Shown: positions 1-10,354, numbered from the stretch's first letter. The stretch is DNA of 64,000 nucleotides from Flavobacterium bernardetii (GCF_011305415.1 NZ_JAANOQ010000005.1:62001-126000), one strand, 5' to 3'. Made by a program: numbers and translations. The notes: generated by a model from the letters alone, not told the origin.

Positions 1-500
1 TTCTTAATTTGTTCAAACTCTTTATTCAAATTTTCAACTTGTTTTAATTGCTCTTTCTGCCAAAATTCTTCTGTTTTTAAAACATCTGAGCATTTTGAAT
101 TTACAATTTTCTTTAATTGTCTGTAATATTCATTTTCAATATCAACCCACTTATTAATATCTTTTTTTTTATTAACAAACTTAAAAAACGTGTTTTTGTA
201 TATAAGTATATGTTGTCTTGGATATGATCCAGTCATAAAATTATTACCAAATTCTGTATAAATTTCAGCATCAGAAAACATAACATTTGAATCGCACAAA
301 TTTATAGATTTTGAAATTTCTTCTAGATTTTTACAATCTTCAAAAGTTACATAATTTGGTAAATTTTCAAAACACAAAAAATTATCAGAATGTTCAGAGT
401 TTTTTAAATTAGCCCAATAATCATCAATAAAATCTCTATAACTAGTTGGCAAACCATGAGCCAAATCAAAACCGTTTCCTATAATAACAAGTCTATTCAT
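1..500 (-). CDS. AbiH family abortive-infection protein (partial, C-terminus beyond left edge)
   Basis: Reading the minus strand from an ATG at 500 gives an uninterrupted frame of 166 codons that runs off the window. The N-terminus, MNRLVIIGNGFDLAHGLPTS followed by YRDF, is the hallmark of the AbiH family (Pfam AbiH), named after a lactococcal phage abortive-infection protein. Family members are usually well over 250 residues, so roughly half is visible. The visible part continues with an acidic, aromatic-rich region and then a lysine/glutamate-rich helical stretch. The GNGFD segment resembles a nucleotide-binding turn, but the biochemical role of AbiH is not established. A TAAATTTG box lies 22-29 bp upstream. 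The gene is divergent from the hydrolase at 648. Identification is confident; a phage-defence role here is inferred from the family name only. Confidence 0.88.
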   Translation of the reverse strand, partial: MNRLVIIGNGFDLAHGLPTSYRDFIDDYWANLKNSEHSDNFLCFENLPNYVTFEDCKNLEEISKSINLCDSNVMFSDAEIYTEFGNNFMTGSYPRQHILIYKNTFFKFVNKKKDINKWVDIENEYYRQLKKIVNSKCSDVLKTEEFWQKEQLKQVENLNKEFEQIK

Positions 501-521
501 AAATCTAAAAAATCCTTTTCT

Positions 522-529
522 CAAATTTA
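522..529 (-). promoter_or_regulatory. -7 box for the AbiH-family gene
   Basis: TAAATTTG on the minus strand matches the Bacteroidota -7 consensus TAnnTTTG and sits 22 bp upstream of the ATG at 500. No TTG is present at the expected -33 spacing. Confidence 0.5.
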
Positions 530-550
530 CATTATTAATTAAAGAAACTA

Positions 551-558
551 TATTTTTG
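551..558 (+). promoter_or_regulatory. -7 box for the alpha/beta hydrolase gene
   Basis: TATTTTTG matches TAnnTTTG. Transcription would begin near 563-565, so the whole 7-bp tandem repeat (574-643) would lie in the 5' leader of the hydrolase mRNA. No convincing -33 TTG is seen. Confidence 0.5.
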
Positions 559-573
559 CAGGATTAAGTTTTC

Positions 574-643
574 AACAACGAACAACGAACAACGAACAAC
601 GAACAACGAACAACGAACAACGAACAACGAACAACGAACAACG
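574..643 (+). repeat. Perfect 7-bp tandem repeat, 10 copies of AACAACG
   Basis: Ten uninterrupted identical copies of AACAACG fill 70 bp, ending 4 bp before the TTG start of the hydrolase. Seven is not a multiple of three. The hydrolase frame is open through the array back to 543, but no in-frame start codon precedes the array. The array therefore most plausibly lies in the untranslated leader, where copy number would alter promoter-to-start spacing and leader sequence. Confidence 0.97.
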
Positions 644-647
644 AATT

Positions 648-1436
648 TTGAACAATTACAAACACACCAACTACAAAAACACGAAAATTTCTTATACTGA
701 TGCAGGAAAAGGCACTGCGGTAGTTTTATTGCACGGTTTTTTGGAAAACAGTACGATGTGGAACTATTTGGCGCCGGTTGTAGCACAGAAAAATCGTGTG
801 ATTTGTATTGATTTATTGGGTCACGGTCAAACGGATTCTTTAGGTTATGTCCACACAATGGAAGATATGGCGGATGCCGTTCACCAAGTTTTATCGGAAT
901 TAAAAATAAGAAAAGCGGTTTTTGTTGGGCATTCTATGGGTGGTTATGTGGCTTTGGCTTTCGCTGAATTATATCCAGAATTCATGAAAGGTTTGGTGTT
1001 ATTAAATTCTACTTCTCGTGCGGATAGCGACGAACGTATTACAAATAGAACTCGTGCCATCAAAGCAGTAAAACAAAATTATGTAGCAGCTGTTCGAATG
1101 AGTATTGCGAATCTATTTTCGGAAGAAAACCGAGAAAAACTAATTGAACAAATTGAATGGGTAAGAAATGAAGCTTTACAAACACCTTTGCAAGGAATTA
1201 TAGCCGCTCAAGAAGGCATGAAACTGCGAAAAGACCGTGAAGTATTGTTGCATTTTGCTCCTTATCCTATCATGCTAATCTTAGGAAAAAAAGATCCTGT
1301 TTTAAATTACGAAGATAATTTAGAACAAATTGAAGGCACCAATGTCAAACTAATAACTTTCAACGACGGACATATGAGTCACCTCGAAAATCAAGCCGAA
1401 TTGGAAAAAGTTATGGTTGGGTTTTTGAAATCTTAA
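648..1436 (+). CDS. Alpha/beta fold hydrolase
   Basis: A 262-residue alpha/beta hydrolase-fold protein. The oxyanion-hole motif LLHGF is near residue 28. The nucleophile elbow GHSMGG is near residues 94-99, with Ser about 96. The acid lies in GKKDPVL near 214 and the catalytic His in NDGHMSHLEN near 241. No signal peptide is visible, so it is probably cytoplasmic, acting on an ester or similar bond; the substrate cannot be told from sequence. The start is TTG at 648, because no ATG exists in frame upstream of the conserved NYKNTKISYTD segment. This places the start 4 bp after the tandem repeat. It appears monocistronic and is divergent from the AbiH-family gene. Confidence 0.88.
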   Translation: MNNYKHTNYKNTKISYTDAGKGTAVVLLHGFLENSTMWNYLAPVVAQKNRVICIDLLGHGQTDSLGYVHTMEDMADAVHQVLSELKIRKAVFVGHSMGGYVALAFAELYPEFMKGLVLLNSTSRADSDERITNRTRAIKAVKQNYVAAVRMSIANLFSEENREKLIEQIEWVRNEALQTPLQGIIAAQEGMKLRKDREVLLHFAPYPIMLILGKKDPVLNYEDNLEQIEGTNVKLITFNDGHMSHLENQAELEKVMVGFLKS

Positions 1437-1492
1437 CCGCAAGGAACGCAAAGGTTTTCGTGAAGCTCGCAAATTATATATTTTTATTTTTG

Positions 1493-1603
1493 GCCACGAA
1501 TTGCCGAATGAATCTTAAATATTATTACTTTTTATTCGAATAATTATCTACTTTGTCGATACGAATCTTTACAAACAAAATTAGAAATTCGAGAATTCGT
1601 GGC
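1493..1603. repeat. Intergenic inverted repeat (GCCACGAATT arms)
   Basis: The arm GCCACGAATT at 1493-1502 has its exact reverse complement at 1594-1603. Extending inward gives 17-bp arms (1493-1509 and 1587-1603) with 15 matches. About 77 bp separate the arms, and there is no ORF between them. Similar GCCACGAATTC-rich units are, to my recollection, dispersed in Flavobacterium intergenic DNA. It lies between the convergent hydrolase and AddB-like genes. Confidence 0.6.
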
Positions 1604-1608
1604 TAAAA

Positions 1609-4404
1609 CTATTTAATTATTTCTTTAAACGAAATCAATGGATTTAAAATTTCTTGAATTAAAATCACCAATTCTTCCGTAAAATTATCTAAGAATTCTT
1701 GCGTAATAATCGTTTCATTAATCGCGTTTTTTCCACTTCCTATTTTAAATGTAAAAGGTAAAAATCCACCTTTCATATTTTTAAAAGAAAAAATTCCAAC
1801 TTCTACATTATAATTTTGTTTTATTGGATCATTCTGAAACATCAAAGCGTAACACAACAATTGTATGATTTTATCATTAGCTAGATCTAGTGTTAAACCT
1901 TCAAAAGTGTTGATTTTTAATTTGTTCGCTTCTACTTTTCCAGTTTTATAATCGATGATTCGAATGGTATTATTTCGCAATTCAATTCTATCTACTTTTC
2001 CAGCAATTCGTATTGGGAATGGTAAATTTGGATGTACAATTTCGGCAGAATGCTCTTTCTCTAAAGACAAAATAAAAAGTTCGTCACCGTTTTCAATGTT
2101 TTGTTTTTCCTGAAGTAAGAAGTTATAAATATTACGTTTGGCGACTTCAAAAGCAATTAAATTTTTCCCTTTTTTGATTTCACCTTCTTTATACACTTCC
2201 ACAAATTTTTCTAAGGTAAACACTTCAATATTCTGAATCATCACATGAATATCTGACGTTTTAATTTGCGTGCTTGTTCCTTCAAAAGGTTGATACATTT
2301 TTTCTAGAACCTCATGAATAATCGTTCCTAAAGTATTTGCTGCTACATTTTCTTCCACTTCTTCATTTTCACGAACACCTAAAATTCGTTGGTAATAAAA
2401 CTGAATTGGATTTCGTAAATAATTAGTCAAAGCAGATGGTGAAAATCCTTTTATTGTCGCAATTTCTTTTAGACGGTCTAAAATCGGTTGCGTTTTTAAA
2501 ATCTCCATGGGTTGGTAAATCGTATCCGGTTTTATGGCGTTATAAAACACTTTTTTGAAATTATGATTCGGTAAATGTTCAATCTCCAATTGGGTGATGA
2601 AACGACTTTTTTCACCCGCATCAATTCCTTCCGAATGCGTGTTGTACAATAAGTAAATATTTTTCGCACGTTGCAACAAACGGTAAAAGTGATAGGTAAA
2701 AATGGCATCACGTTCTTTGTACGTTGGCAAGCCTTTTTCCAATTTTACATCATGTGGAATAAATGAATTATTCGATTTTCCGCCTGGTAATTTTCCTTCA
2801 TTAAGAGAAGTAATAATTACATTTTCAAAATCTAAAACACGACTTTCCAAAATTCCCATAATTTGTAAACCTTGTAACGGTTCCCCTTCAAAAGAAACTT
2901 GTGCTTGATCGATAACTTGTTTATAAATTGAAAAAAGGATTTCTAAATTTTCAATATTATGATAAGTTTCGTAGTAATTCGTAATTTTTATAACGATGTT
3001 ATAAATCGAAAATACAAATGCTTTCGTAACTTTATCTTGCTCGTTTTGATTACTTAAATGTTCCTTTATGTAAATTAGAATCGCTTTTAATTTTTCTAGA
3101 ATTTCTTCTACAGAAGTATTCCAATCAAAAAATAAAAGAGAAACCAATTGGTTTTCTTGCAAGTTATATTTCGAAAATAAGTCTGCTAATCGGTTACTTG
3201 TAATGAAAGTTAAATTCGAGTTTTTTATGATTTTAACCACTTCATTCGCATTCACACTAGAAACCACTAAAGGATTATTTAGGATTTCTAACACTTCTTT
3301 ATAATAGAAAACACTTTGCTTTTTGTTTCTATTTTGTGCGTTTAAATGTAAATTGAATAACTTGTAAATTAGTATTTGCGCTGGGTTATTTTTACTTGGA
3401 TAACCCATGGTGATGTTTAAATTTTCCACCTCAACCGGTAAAGAATTCAACAATGGAATTAAGATATTTTCTTCACTTAACACCACAGCCGTGTTTTGCA
3501 AAGAAGGATTTTCTAATGCTATTTTTTCAATGATTTTTCCAGCAATTTTAGCTTGTCCGATAGATTTTGGTGTTCCAATTACTTCAATATTTTTTTCATT
3601 GGAAAACTCGTTCATGATCCAATTAAATGGATTCGTTTCAAAGTGTTTCCACGAATTTTTAATTCTTCGTAAAAACAAACCGGCATCATGAAATTCATCT
3701 TTTAAGAAAACGGCGTCGATGTCCCAATAAACAGTAGCTTTTTTATTTTCTAATAAATATTTAATTATGGTTTCTTCGGCATTATTCAAAGCATTAAAAC
3801 CGGCAAAAACAAAGGTTTTAATTTCAATATTCTTTGTGAAATCAATAATATTTTCCGCAGACTTTCTGTAAAGTAAACCTTGATAACCTACTTTTTTATT
3901 TAAAAGATGTTGTGTGAATTTTTCGTAATAATCAGGTAATAATTTCCAGAATTCTAAATGATTTTCCACCAATTTGGTTTGGTTATTAATGTTTGGTGTC
4001 CAATGTTTGATGCGTTCAATATCTAATAAATAAGAAAATATTTCATTTTGATTGACTAAGTAGCGGTCAATTTCATTGAAGTCTTGAAGTAAAGTAACTG
4101 CCCAACCCGAAAATTTTTCAAAATCTTGTTGTTTGGATTTCTCTGTAATATCTAAATAAACGATATAAAACTCAAATAAAAGTTCAATATTATCTAAAGC
4201 CCTTAACTGTGCAATATCTTCAATTAAGGATTCAATACTAATGATTTGAGGTGCTAAAAAAGTTTCTGCAGATTGTTTTTTTAATTCTTCAATTAAAAAA
4301 AGTTTTGCTCTTTTATTGGGCAAAACGATGTTTGTATTGTATAGTGTTGTAGAATTATTGGTTAATAATTCTTTTGCCAGTTTAGATAAAAAAGATGCAT
4401 CCAT
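1609..4404 (-). CDS. PD-(D/E)XK nuclease family protein, AddB-like
   Basis: A 931-residue protein with an inactive helicase-like N-terminal part (IVLPNKRAKLFL near residue 27, typical of AddB). A RecB-type nuclease domain occupies about residues 660-931, with GKVDRIEL near 800 and IIDYKTGK near 815 supplying the Asp and Asp-x-Lys of the PD-(D/E)XK site. With the AddA-like protein at 7211-10354 it probably forms an AddAB helicase-nuclease that resects double-strand breaks for RecA loading. The nuclease entry segment reads LRNPIQFYYQ, where Bacillus AddB has a cysteine of its iron-sulfur cluster, and no C-terminal cysteine cluster is visible, so the Fe-S cluster appears absent. A near-consensus -7 box (TATCTTTA, 4410-4417) overlaps the terminator of the upstream ompA-like gene. 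Confidence 0.85.
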   Translation of the reverse strand: MDASFLSKLAKELLTNNSTTLYNTNIVLPNKRAKLFLIEELKKQSAETFLAPQIISIESLIEDIAQLRALDNIELLFEFYIVYLDITEKSKQQDFEKFSGWAVTLLQDFNEIDRYLVNQNEIFSYLLDIERIKHWTPNINNQTKLVENHLEFWKLLPDYYEKFTQHLLNKKVGYQGLLYRKSAENIIDFTKNIEIKTFVFAGFNALNNAEETIIKYLLENKKATVYWDIDAVFLKDEFHDAGLFLRRIKNSWKHFETNPFNWIMNEFSNEKNIEVIGTPKSIGQAKIAGKIIEKIALENPSLQNTAVVLSEENILIPLLNSLPVEVENLNITMGYPSKNNPAQILIYKLFNLHLNAQNRNKKQSVFYYKEVLEILNNPLVVSSVNANEVVKIIKNSNLTFITSNRLADLFSKYNLQENQLVSLLFFDWNTSVEEILEKLKAILIYIKEHLSNQNEQDKVTKAFVFSIYNIVIKITNYYETYHNIENLEILFSIYKQVIDQAQVSFEGEPLQGLQIMGILESRVLDFENVIITSLNEGKLPGGKSNNSFIPHDVKLEKGLPTYKERDAIFTYHFYRLLQRAKNIYLLYNTHSEGIDAGEKSRFITQLEIEHLPNHNFKKVFYNAIKPDTIYQPMEILKTQPILDRLKEIATIKGFSPSALTNYLRNPIQFYYQRILGVRENEEVEENVAANTLGTIIHEVLEKMYQPFEGTSTQIKTSDIHVMIQNIEVFTLEKFVEVYKEGEIKKGKNLIAFEVAKRNIYNFLLQEKQNIENGDELFILSLEKEHSAEIVHPNLPFPIRIAGKVDRIELRNNTIRIIDYKTGKVEANKLKINTFEGLTLDLANDKIIQLLCYALMFQNDPIKQNYNVEVGIFSFKNMKGGFLPFTFKIGSGKNAINETIITQEFLDNFTEELVILIQEILNPLISFKEIIK

Positions 4405-4417
4405 GGCAATAAAGATA

Positions 4418-4447
4418 AAAAAAAGGCCTCAATAAATTGAGACCTTT
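4418..4447 (-). terminator. Rho-independent terminator of the OmpA-like gene
   Basis: Read on the minus strand, an 8-bp stem (GGTCTCAA / TTGAGGCC, one wobble pair) with a 4-nt loop is followed by a run of T. It lies 23 bp past the stop codon at 4470. Confidence 0.85.
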
Positions 4448-4469
4448 TTTAAATATTATTAGAGAAAAA

Positions 4470-5873
4470 TTATTTTACTAATTTAACTTCTACTCTTCTG
4501 TTTTGAGCTTTACCAGCTTTAGTTTTGTTAGAAGCAACTGGTTTAGTTTCTCCGTAACCTTCAGAAGTTAATCTGTCAGCAGCAATACCATTTTCAATTA
4601 AGTAAGTTCTTACAGCAGCAGCTCTATCTTTAGATAATTGCAAGTTCATTGCATCTTTACCATCAGCATCAGTGTGACCTTCTAAAGCAAACTTAGCAGT
4701 TGGGTACTCTTTTAAGATAGCAACCATAGCTTGTAATACTGGGAAAGTTTGTTTTTGGAACGATGCTTTTGCAGTATCAAATAAGATAGTTTTAGCATAG
4801 TCATTTAATTTTTTCATTGTATCTTCAGATACTTCAGGACATCCGTTGTTAGCAACAGTTCCAGCAACAGTAGGACATTTGTCATCTTTGTCTAAAACTT
4901 TGTCACCATCTGTATCAGGCCATGGACAACCAGCGTTATCTTTAGGACCAGCGATAGTAGGACATTTGTCATTTTGATCAGCAACACCGTCACCGTCAGC
5001 ATCAGGACATCCGTTTAATACTGGTAAACCTGCTACATCAATACATGCATCATCTTTATCAGCAACACCGTCACCGTCTTGGTCAGGACAACCATTCATT
5101 TCTGGAGTACCAGCTTCTTCAGGACAAGCATCAGCTGAATCTTGAATTCCGTCTCCATCAGTGTCAGGACAACCTTGGAAAGCAGCTAAACCAGCAACAT
5201 CTGGACAAGCGTCTTCAGCATCGATAATACCATCATCATCTCTATCTTTAGCACCGAATTGGAATTTTAAACCAGCTTGGTGGAAAATATGAGTTGGTAC
5301 ATCATTGTTAGGTAATCTTGTATCGTCGAAACCATATTTTAATGTAGAACCTAAAGTTAATGCTACATTTTTAGCAAACCATAAGTTTAATCCCCATCCT
5401 CCATTTACAGAACCAGCAGAAGCATCTCCGAAGAAAGTGTATCCTCCACCTAAGTGTAAACTTGGGTCAAACCATTTTGACTTTAATAAGCTTTTGAAGC
5501 TGTAAGTAATTGCTCCATCAACTCCGTAATAATTTAAATCACCAGGATTTCCTACAACGTGAGTGTTTTCAGTACCTTCATCGTGTTCTACCCATCTAGT
5601 AATTTTGTTGAATGATCCTGTTAAACCAAAACTGAAGTTTCCTCCAACATTTCTAGCAACATTTACATAAGAAACTGAAGGTACAATATTCCAGTTTCCT
5701 GATGGATTGTACAATTCTTCAAATCTAAGGTGGTCATTTCCTTTCATGCTTATCTTTGTGTCAACTGCGTTAACTCCGAAAGATACTGCCCATGGGTTTG
5801 TGCTGTCTTGAGCATTAGCTGCGAATCCAGCTAATAATAACGCCCCAGCAAATAGTTTGTTAAGATGTTTCAT
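4470..5873 (-). CDS. OmpA family outer-membrane protein with thrombospondin type 3 repeats
   Basis: A 467-residue precursor. It has a signal peptide (residues 1-21, ending NAQ) and an N-terminal beta-barrel-like region (about 25-205). Five thrombospondin type 3-like calcium-binding repeats of DxDxDG type follow (about 207-345, for example DTDGDGIQD and DADGDGVAD), each closed by a conserved Cys-Pro. An OmpA peptidoglycan-binding domain (about 350-467) contains [10 protein letters not shown] and the terminal NRRVEVKLV. This is the standard arrangement of an abundant Flavobacterium porin-like protein anchoring outer membrane to cell wall. A near-perfect promoter (TTG-N19-TACTTTTG) precedes it and a strong terminator follows, consistent with high, monocistronic expression. 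Confidence 0.93.
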   Translation of the reverse strand: MKHLNKLFAGALLLAGFAANAQDSTNPWAVSFGVNAVDTKISMKGNDHLRFEELYNPSGNWNIVPSVSYVNVARNVGGNFSFGLTGSFNKITRWVEHDEGTENTHVVGNPGDLNYYGVDGAITYSFKSLLKSKWFDPSLHLGGGYTFFGDASAGSVNGGWGLNLWFAKNVALTLGSTLKYGFDDTRLPNNDVPTHIFHQAGLKFQFGAKDRDDDGIIDAEDACPDVAGLAAFQGCPDTDGDGIQDSADACPEEAGTPEMNGCPDQDGDGVADKDDACIDVAGLPVLNGCPDADGDGVADQNDKCPTIAGPKDNAGCPWPDTDGDKVLDKDDKCPTVAGTVANNGCPEVSEDTMKKLNDYAKTILFDTAKASFQKQTFPVLQAMVAILKEYPTAKFALEGHTDADGKDAMNLQLSKDRAAAVRTYLIENGIAADRLTSEGYGETKPVASNKTKAGKAQNRRVEVKLVK

Positions 5874-5913
5874 ACTTTTTATTTAATTTAATTACAATGC
5901 GTTATAATACGAA

Positions 5914-5943
5914 CAAAAGTAATATGTTTTTTGTAATTCACAA
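5914..5943 (-). promoter_or_regulatory. Promoter of the OmpA-like gene (TTG-N19-TACTTTTG)
   Basis: The -33 TTG is at 5941-5943 and the -7 TACTTTTG at 5914-5921 on the minus strand, with a 19-bp spacer. This is a full match to the Bacteroidota promoter consensus. The predicted leader is about 35 nt. Confidence 0.8.
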
Positions 5944-5988
5944 AACTTTTGTGCTTTTTTTCCTAATTAAAAGTTAATTAATGCTAAT

Positions 5989-7182
5989 TTACTGAATAAT
6001 ACTTAGTTTTTTCCCAACAATAGTAAAGGATTCAATGGCTTTATCCAAATGTTCTTTTGTGTGAGCAGCAGACAATTGGACTCTAATTCTTGCCTTTTCT
6101 TTCGGAACAACCGGGAAAAAGAACCCAATTACATAAATTCCTAATTTTAATAATTCATCAGCCATCACTTGTGACAATTTCGCATCGTATAACATTACCG
6201 GTACAATTGCCGAATCGCCATCAATGAAATCTAAACCAGCTTTTCTCATTCCTTCTTTGAAATAATTCGTATTCCATTCTAATTTATCTCTCAAAGAATT
6301 GTCTTTTTTCAATAATTCGAATACTTTTAATGAAGCACCAACAATGGCTGGAGATAAAGAATTCGAAAATAAATACGGACGAGAACGTTGACGTAAAATT
6401 TCAATGACTTCTTTTTTAGCGGTTGTATAACCACCCATCGCACCACCTAAAGCTTTTCCTAATGTTCCTGTGATAATATCTACACGACCCATTACTCCTT
6501 TCGCTTCCATAGTTCCTTTACCAGTTGCACCTATAAAACCAGCAGCGTGACATTCGTCTACCATCACTAAGGCATCATATTTATCTGCTAAATCGCAAAT
6601 TTTATCTAAAGGCGCTACTAATCCGTCCATAGAGAAAACACCATCTGTTACAATTAGTTTGAAACGATGTCCTGCTTCTGTAGCTTTAATCAATTGTTCT
6701 TCTAATTGTTCCATGTTAGAATTTTCATAACGGTAACGCGCTGCTTTACACAAACGCACTCCATCAATAATTGAAGCATGATTTAAACTATCCGAAATAA
6801 TACAATCTTCTTCTCCTAATAAAGGTTCGAAAACACCACCATTCGCATCGAAAGCTGCGGCATATAAAATCGTATCTTCAGTTCCGTAGAAATCTGCAAT
6901 CTCAGCTTCTAACTGTTTATGAATATCTTGAGTTCCGCAAATGAAACGCACCGACGACATTCCGAATCCGTGAGAATCCAAAGCGTCTTTTGCTGCTTGT
7001 ACCACTTCTGGATGAGAAGACAATCCTAAATAATTGTTCGCACAGAAATTTAAAACCGTTTCACCATTTACAATTATTTCTGCACCTTGTGGCGAAGTAA
7101 TAATTCTTTCTTTTTTATATAATCCGTTTTGTTGAATCGCATTTAACTCGTTTTGCAAATGCTCTTGAATTTTTCCGTACAT
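5989..7182 (-). CDS. kbl: Glycine C-acetyltransferase (2-amino-3-ketobutyrate CoA ligase)
   Basis: A 397-residue PLP-dependent alpha-oxoamine synthase, full length for Kbl. Signatures are [16 protein letters not shown] near residue 45, [11 protein letters not shown] near 206-216 and the PLP-lysine motif [14 protein letters not shown], with Lys about 243. It condenses glycine with acetyl-CoA, or cleaves 2-amino-3-ketobutyrate during threonine breakdown. No threonine dehydrogenase is adjacent. Paralogous serine palmitoyltransferases share the fold, but the substrate-region sequence looks like Kbl. It has its own -7 box at the end of the preceding AddA-like gene and sits 28 bp after that gene. 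Confidence 0.92.
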   Translation of the reverse strand: MYGKIQEHLQNELNAIQQNGLYKKERIITSPQGAEIIVNGETVLNFCANNYLGLSSHPEVVQAAKDALDSHGFGMSSVRFICGTQDIHKQLEAEIADFYGTEDTILYAAAFDANGGVFEPLLGEEDCIISDSLNHASIIDGVRLCKAARYRYENSNMEQLEEQLIKATEAGHRFKLIVTDGVFSMDGLVAPLDKICDLADKYDALVMVDECHAAGFIGATGKGTMEAKGVMGRVDIITGTLGKALGGAMGGYTTAKKEVIEILRQRSRPYLFSNSLSPAIVGASLKVFELLKKDNSLRDKLEWNTNYFKEGMRKAGLDFIDGDSAIVPVMLYDAKLSQVMADELLKLGIYVIGFFFPVVPKEKARIRVQLSAAHTKEHLDKAIESFTIVGKKLSIIQ

Positions 7183-7210
7183 AATATGGTATCGTTAGTT
7201 GTATTTTTTT

Positions 7211-10200
7211 TTACAAATGTATAATTTTTAATTCTTCTCCTATATATAGTAATACTTTTTTACTCACTTTTAGATTCATTTTTTCAATGACACGTGCATA
7301 GTTTTCAATTTGATTTTTATGTTTTTCTTCGGGTAAACCTGTTTTATAATCTATTAGGAAAGCCTCATTATTATGAATTACCAATCTGTCTGGTTTTAAA
7401 TTAATTTCATTTGGTGAAATAATATTGTGTTCGGTAAAAACAGTATAATTCGGATTAAAGAAATCTTCCAATTCAGAATGATTGATAATTTGATTGATCT
7501 TTTCTTCGAAGATAACTTTCTGTGAATGTTGAATTAAACCTTCTTCCAAACTTTTTGTTAAGGCGAATTGCAAGTCGTTTTTAGTAATAATGTACGATAA
7601 AATCTGGTGTAAAATATTTCCGAATTCAATCGCATCTTGCTGTAACGTTCCCCACATTAAGGCTTCTTTTTTCGCAATTTTAATCGAAGAAAAATCTAAT
7701 GCATTGGCAACCGCATGAATTTCAGCTTTGTTTTTAGAGAATAATTTTGGTTGCGATTTTCGTTCCGAATTACCGAAAACATATTCTTTTTGTTCGATAG
7801 AAAAATTGGCTTTTTGTTCCAAGAAATTGATGAAATACGTGGCTAATGTTTTTGAAGTTGAAATCTCGCCTTTTGCAGTGACTTTATAACTACTAATTAT
7901 GTGTAACTGTTCTTCGGCACGCGTTAATGCTACGTATAAAACATTAATCGTGTCTAAAATTTCTTCTTGCGATTTGGTTTGATAAATTTCGTTGGTGGTG
8001 TCGTTATACTTTTCTAAAACTTTCGTGTTTTTCACCAAAGCTTGCGGCATATCCACACTTTCGTCTTCCATTGGAATCCAAATATTGTTGCTTCTCGGAT
8101 TTAAACTGTCATCGGCAAACGGATAAATTACGACAGGAAATTCCAGACCTTTCGATTTATGAATGGTCATAATTCGGATCGCTTTTTCACCTTCTGGCGA
8201 GGGAATACTTTGTTTGAATCCGGTTTTTTTCCAATATTCTAAAAAATCGGCAATACTGGTTTGATATTTTACGTTTCGTTCCAAAACCAAATCCAAGAAA
8301 TATTGCACATAAGAAATCGTAGTTTTATCTTTTAAAAAGACATGAACGATATTTTCAACCGCTTCGTACAACGATTTTTTTCTACAATTTTCGAAAGAAA
8401 TCGCACAATTAAAATCGGCTAAATATTTTTCTAAATTTGTTTCCGACAAATCTTTTGTTTCCGAAATAAACTGATGAATTTCTGGTTTTGAAACCTTTTC
8501 TTTCGCCACATAATACAACCAATTTATTTTCGATTCTTGATTGTTCGCACTATCCAAATATTCTAAGAAATTGATAATGAATTTTACTTCCGAAGCATTC
8601 TGAATCAACAACGTTTCAGATGAAATAATGGGAATGTTATTTTCGGTTAAGAAATTCGCCAACAAAACACCATTTCTGGTTTTTCTTGTTAACAAAACAA
8701 TGTCAGAATATTCAAATCCGTTCGCAATAGAATTTTGAATAATTTCTAAAGTTTTCGATAAATATTGTTTGTCTTTTTCGGTGATATTTTCATCATCGGC
8801 AATTTCATCGTTAATCTCAATATCGTCATTTAAAAAACTTACGGAGACGAATCCGCCTTTTTTCGAATTGACTTCCTGATTGGCCGTTTCTTGATATAAT
8901 TTTTGATAGGCTTCATTCGTAAATTCACCAGAAAGAAACTGGAAAAATTGGTTGTTAAAATCGATAACTTCCGAATAACTTCTGTAATTTTTTGGTAGAT
9001 TTTTAACGCATTTGTCTTTGTTAGAAAACGGATTTTCGTCGTTACTTAAATCGATAAATTGTTCCGCTTTTCCACCACGCCAACGGTAAATAGATTGCTT
9101 CGGATCACCCACAATCATTAATGAACCTTTTGTACCATCTAAATCTTCACTCGCCAAAGCATTATCAATTAATGGAACAAAATTTTCCCATTGCAATTGT
9201 GACGTATCTTGAAATTCGTCAATAAAATAATGACGGTATCTGTCGCCCAAACGTTCGTAAATAAATGGCGCTGGTTGGTCTTTAATTTCGTTGTGAATTA
9301 TGGTATTGAAATCGGAAATCGACAACACGTTTTGGTCTTCTTGTAATTGCTTGTATTCTTGATAAATTACATTGATTAACGATAACGGAATCATGTTTTT
9401 GATGATCAAATCGAACAACGCATTTTCATTTTGAGCGCTGTAAATAATCGTTAATTTTTGTTTCCAAGAAGAAGCAAAACTTTCCACAACTTCTAAATTA
9501 TTTGATTTTTTTGGAACGGTTATTTCTCTGGCGTTTACAAAATCGTAATCCGTTGCTTTTTCGTGAAACAAATTCACAATATGATTGTAAAAAGTACCGC
9601 GATCAAAATCATCTTTAGTTAAATTATTTGTGGTAAAATCGTCTAAAATCTTTTTAGAATTCTCTTTTATTTTTGATTTATTGCTTTCAATTTTCAGTTT
9701 AATTTTCTCGGCAATTTTTGTAAAATCCTCCACCGATTTATCACTTAATTTTCCGAAATTGAAAAAATGTTCTTCGTTTAAAATCAGTTTCGAAACTTCG
9801 TATAAATCTAAAGTCACATCCCAACTTTTATCGTCGTCGGTTTTATTTTTAGCGAAATTGATTAAAATATTAGTCAGTTGCTCATCTTCACCCGCTTTCG
9901 CAACGACTACATCAATGGCATTTTTTAATAATTCATCTGTGTCAAGTGTGACATCAAAATTTGTAGGTAAATTTAAATCGTGTGTAAACGTTCTGATGAT
10001 TCGATGTGTAAATTTATCGATAGTTGAAATATCAAAAGCGGCATAATTATGAATTAAATTCTTTAATATTTTTCTAGATTTTAATTTGATAGAATGCACA
10101 TCCAGCTTGATTTCGGAAGCAATTTCTTGTATGAAATCGGCAGTTTTTTCCGAAACTTCCTCTTCTGTAAAAGCGATTAAACTTTCTACAATTCGGCTTT

Positions 10201-10354
10201 TCATTTCCTCTACGGCTTTGTTTGTAAACGTAATCGCTAGAATTTTTTTATAGGCATCATTAGCAGGTGCGACTAACAAAATTTTCAAATATTCTTTTGT
10301 TAACGTGTATGTTTTTCCAGAACCAGCTGAAGCGTTATAGAGTTGAAATGCCAT
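7211..10354 (-). CDS. UvrD/RecB-type helicase-nuclease, AddA-like
   Basis: A 1047-residue superfamily 1A helicase. Walker A ASAGSGKT is at residues 8-15. Walker [15 protein letters not shown] is near 380, [13 protein letters not shown] near 420, the [15 protein letters not shown] motif VI region near 810, and a C-terminal RecB-like nuclease domain ends with LIDYKTG (about 1003) and QIENYARV. Together with the AddB-like protein it would process DNA double-strand ends. The two subunits are separated by kbl and the ompA-like gene but lie on the same strand. RecB itself is an alternative name, but the nuclease-bearing partner at 1609 favours an AddAB-type enzyme. Its start codon faces the divergent sodA. 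Confidence 0.88.
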   Translation of the reverse strand: MAFQLYNASAGSGKTYTLTKEYLKILLVAPANDAYKKILAITFTNKAVEEMKSRIVESLIAFTEEEVSEKTADFIQEIASEIKLDVHSIKLKSRKILKNLIHNYAAFDISTIDKFTHRIIRTFTHDLNLPTNFDVTLDTDELLKNAIDVVVAKAGEDEQLTNILINFAKNKTDDDKSWDVTLDLYEVSKLILNEEHFFNFGKLSDKSVEDFTKIAEKIKLKIESNKSKIKENSKKILDDFTTNNLTKDDFDRGTFYNHIVNLFHEKATDYDFVNAREITVPKKSNNLEVVESFASSWKQKLTIIYSAQNENALFDLIIKNMIPLSLINVIYQEYKQLQEDQNVLSISDFNTIIHNEIKDQPAPFIYERLGDRYRHYFIDEFQDTSQLQWENFVPLIDNALASEDLDGTKGSLMIVGDPKQSIYRWRGGKAEQFIDLSNDENPFSNKDKCVKNLPKNYRSYSEVIDFNNQFFQFLSGEFTNEAYQKLYQETANQEVNSKKGGFVSVSFLNDDIEINDEIADDENITEKDKQYLSKTLEIIQNSIANGFEYSDIVLLTRKTRNGVLLANFLTENNIPIISSETLLIQNASEVKFIINFLEYLDSANNQESKINWLYYVAKEKVSKPEIHQFISETKDLSETNLEKYLADFNCAISFENCRKKSLYEAVENIVHVFLKDKTTISYVQYFLDLVLERNVKYQTSIADFLEYWKKTGFKQSIPSPEGEKAIRIMTIHKSKGLEFPVVIYPFADDSLNPRSNNIWIPMEDESVDMPQALVKNTKVLEKYNDTTNEIYQTKSQEEILDTINVLYVALTRAEEQLHIISSYKVTAKGEISTSKTLATYFINFLEQKANFSIEQKEYVFGNSERKSQPKLFSKNKAEIHAVANALDFSSIKIAKKEALMWGTLQQDAIEFGNILHQILSYIITKNDLQFALTKSLEEGLIQHSQKVIFEEKINQIINHSELEDFFNPNYTVFTEHNIISPNEINLKPDRLVIHNNEAFLIDYKTGLPEEKHKNQIENYARVIEKMNLKVSKKVLLYIGEELKIIHL
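7214..7221 (-). promoter_or_regulatory. -7 box for kbl
   Basis: TACATTTG on the minus strand matches TAnnTTTG, lies 32 bp upstream of the kbl ATG and immediately precedes the AddA stop codon (7211-7213). kbl can therefore be transcribed independently of addA. Confidence 0.55.

Noticed and set aside
574..643. Short repeat array considered as CRISPR
   Set aside because: The 7-bp units are contiguous with no spacers, and no cas genes are nearby.
535..858. 107-codon minus-strand frame with repeated FVVRCSL units
   Set aside because: It is the antisense translation of the 7-bp tandem repeat and of the hydrolase gene; the repeat alone creates the periodic peptide.
5045..5227. 60-codon plus-strand Gln/His-rich frame
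   Set aside because: Antisense shadow of the calcium-binding repeats of the OmpA-like gene.
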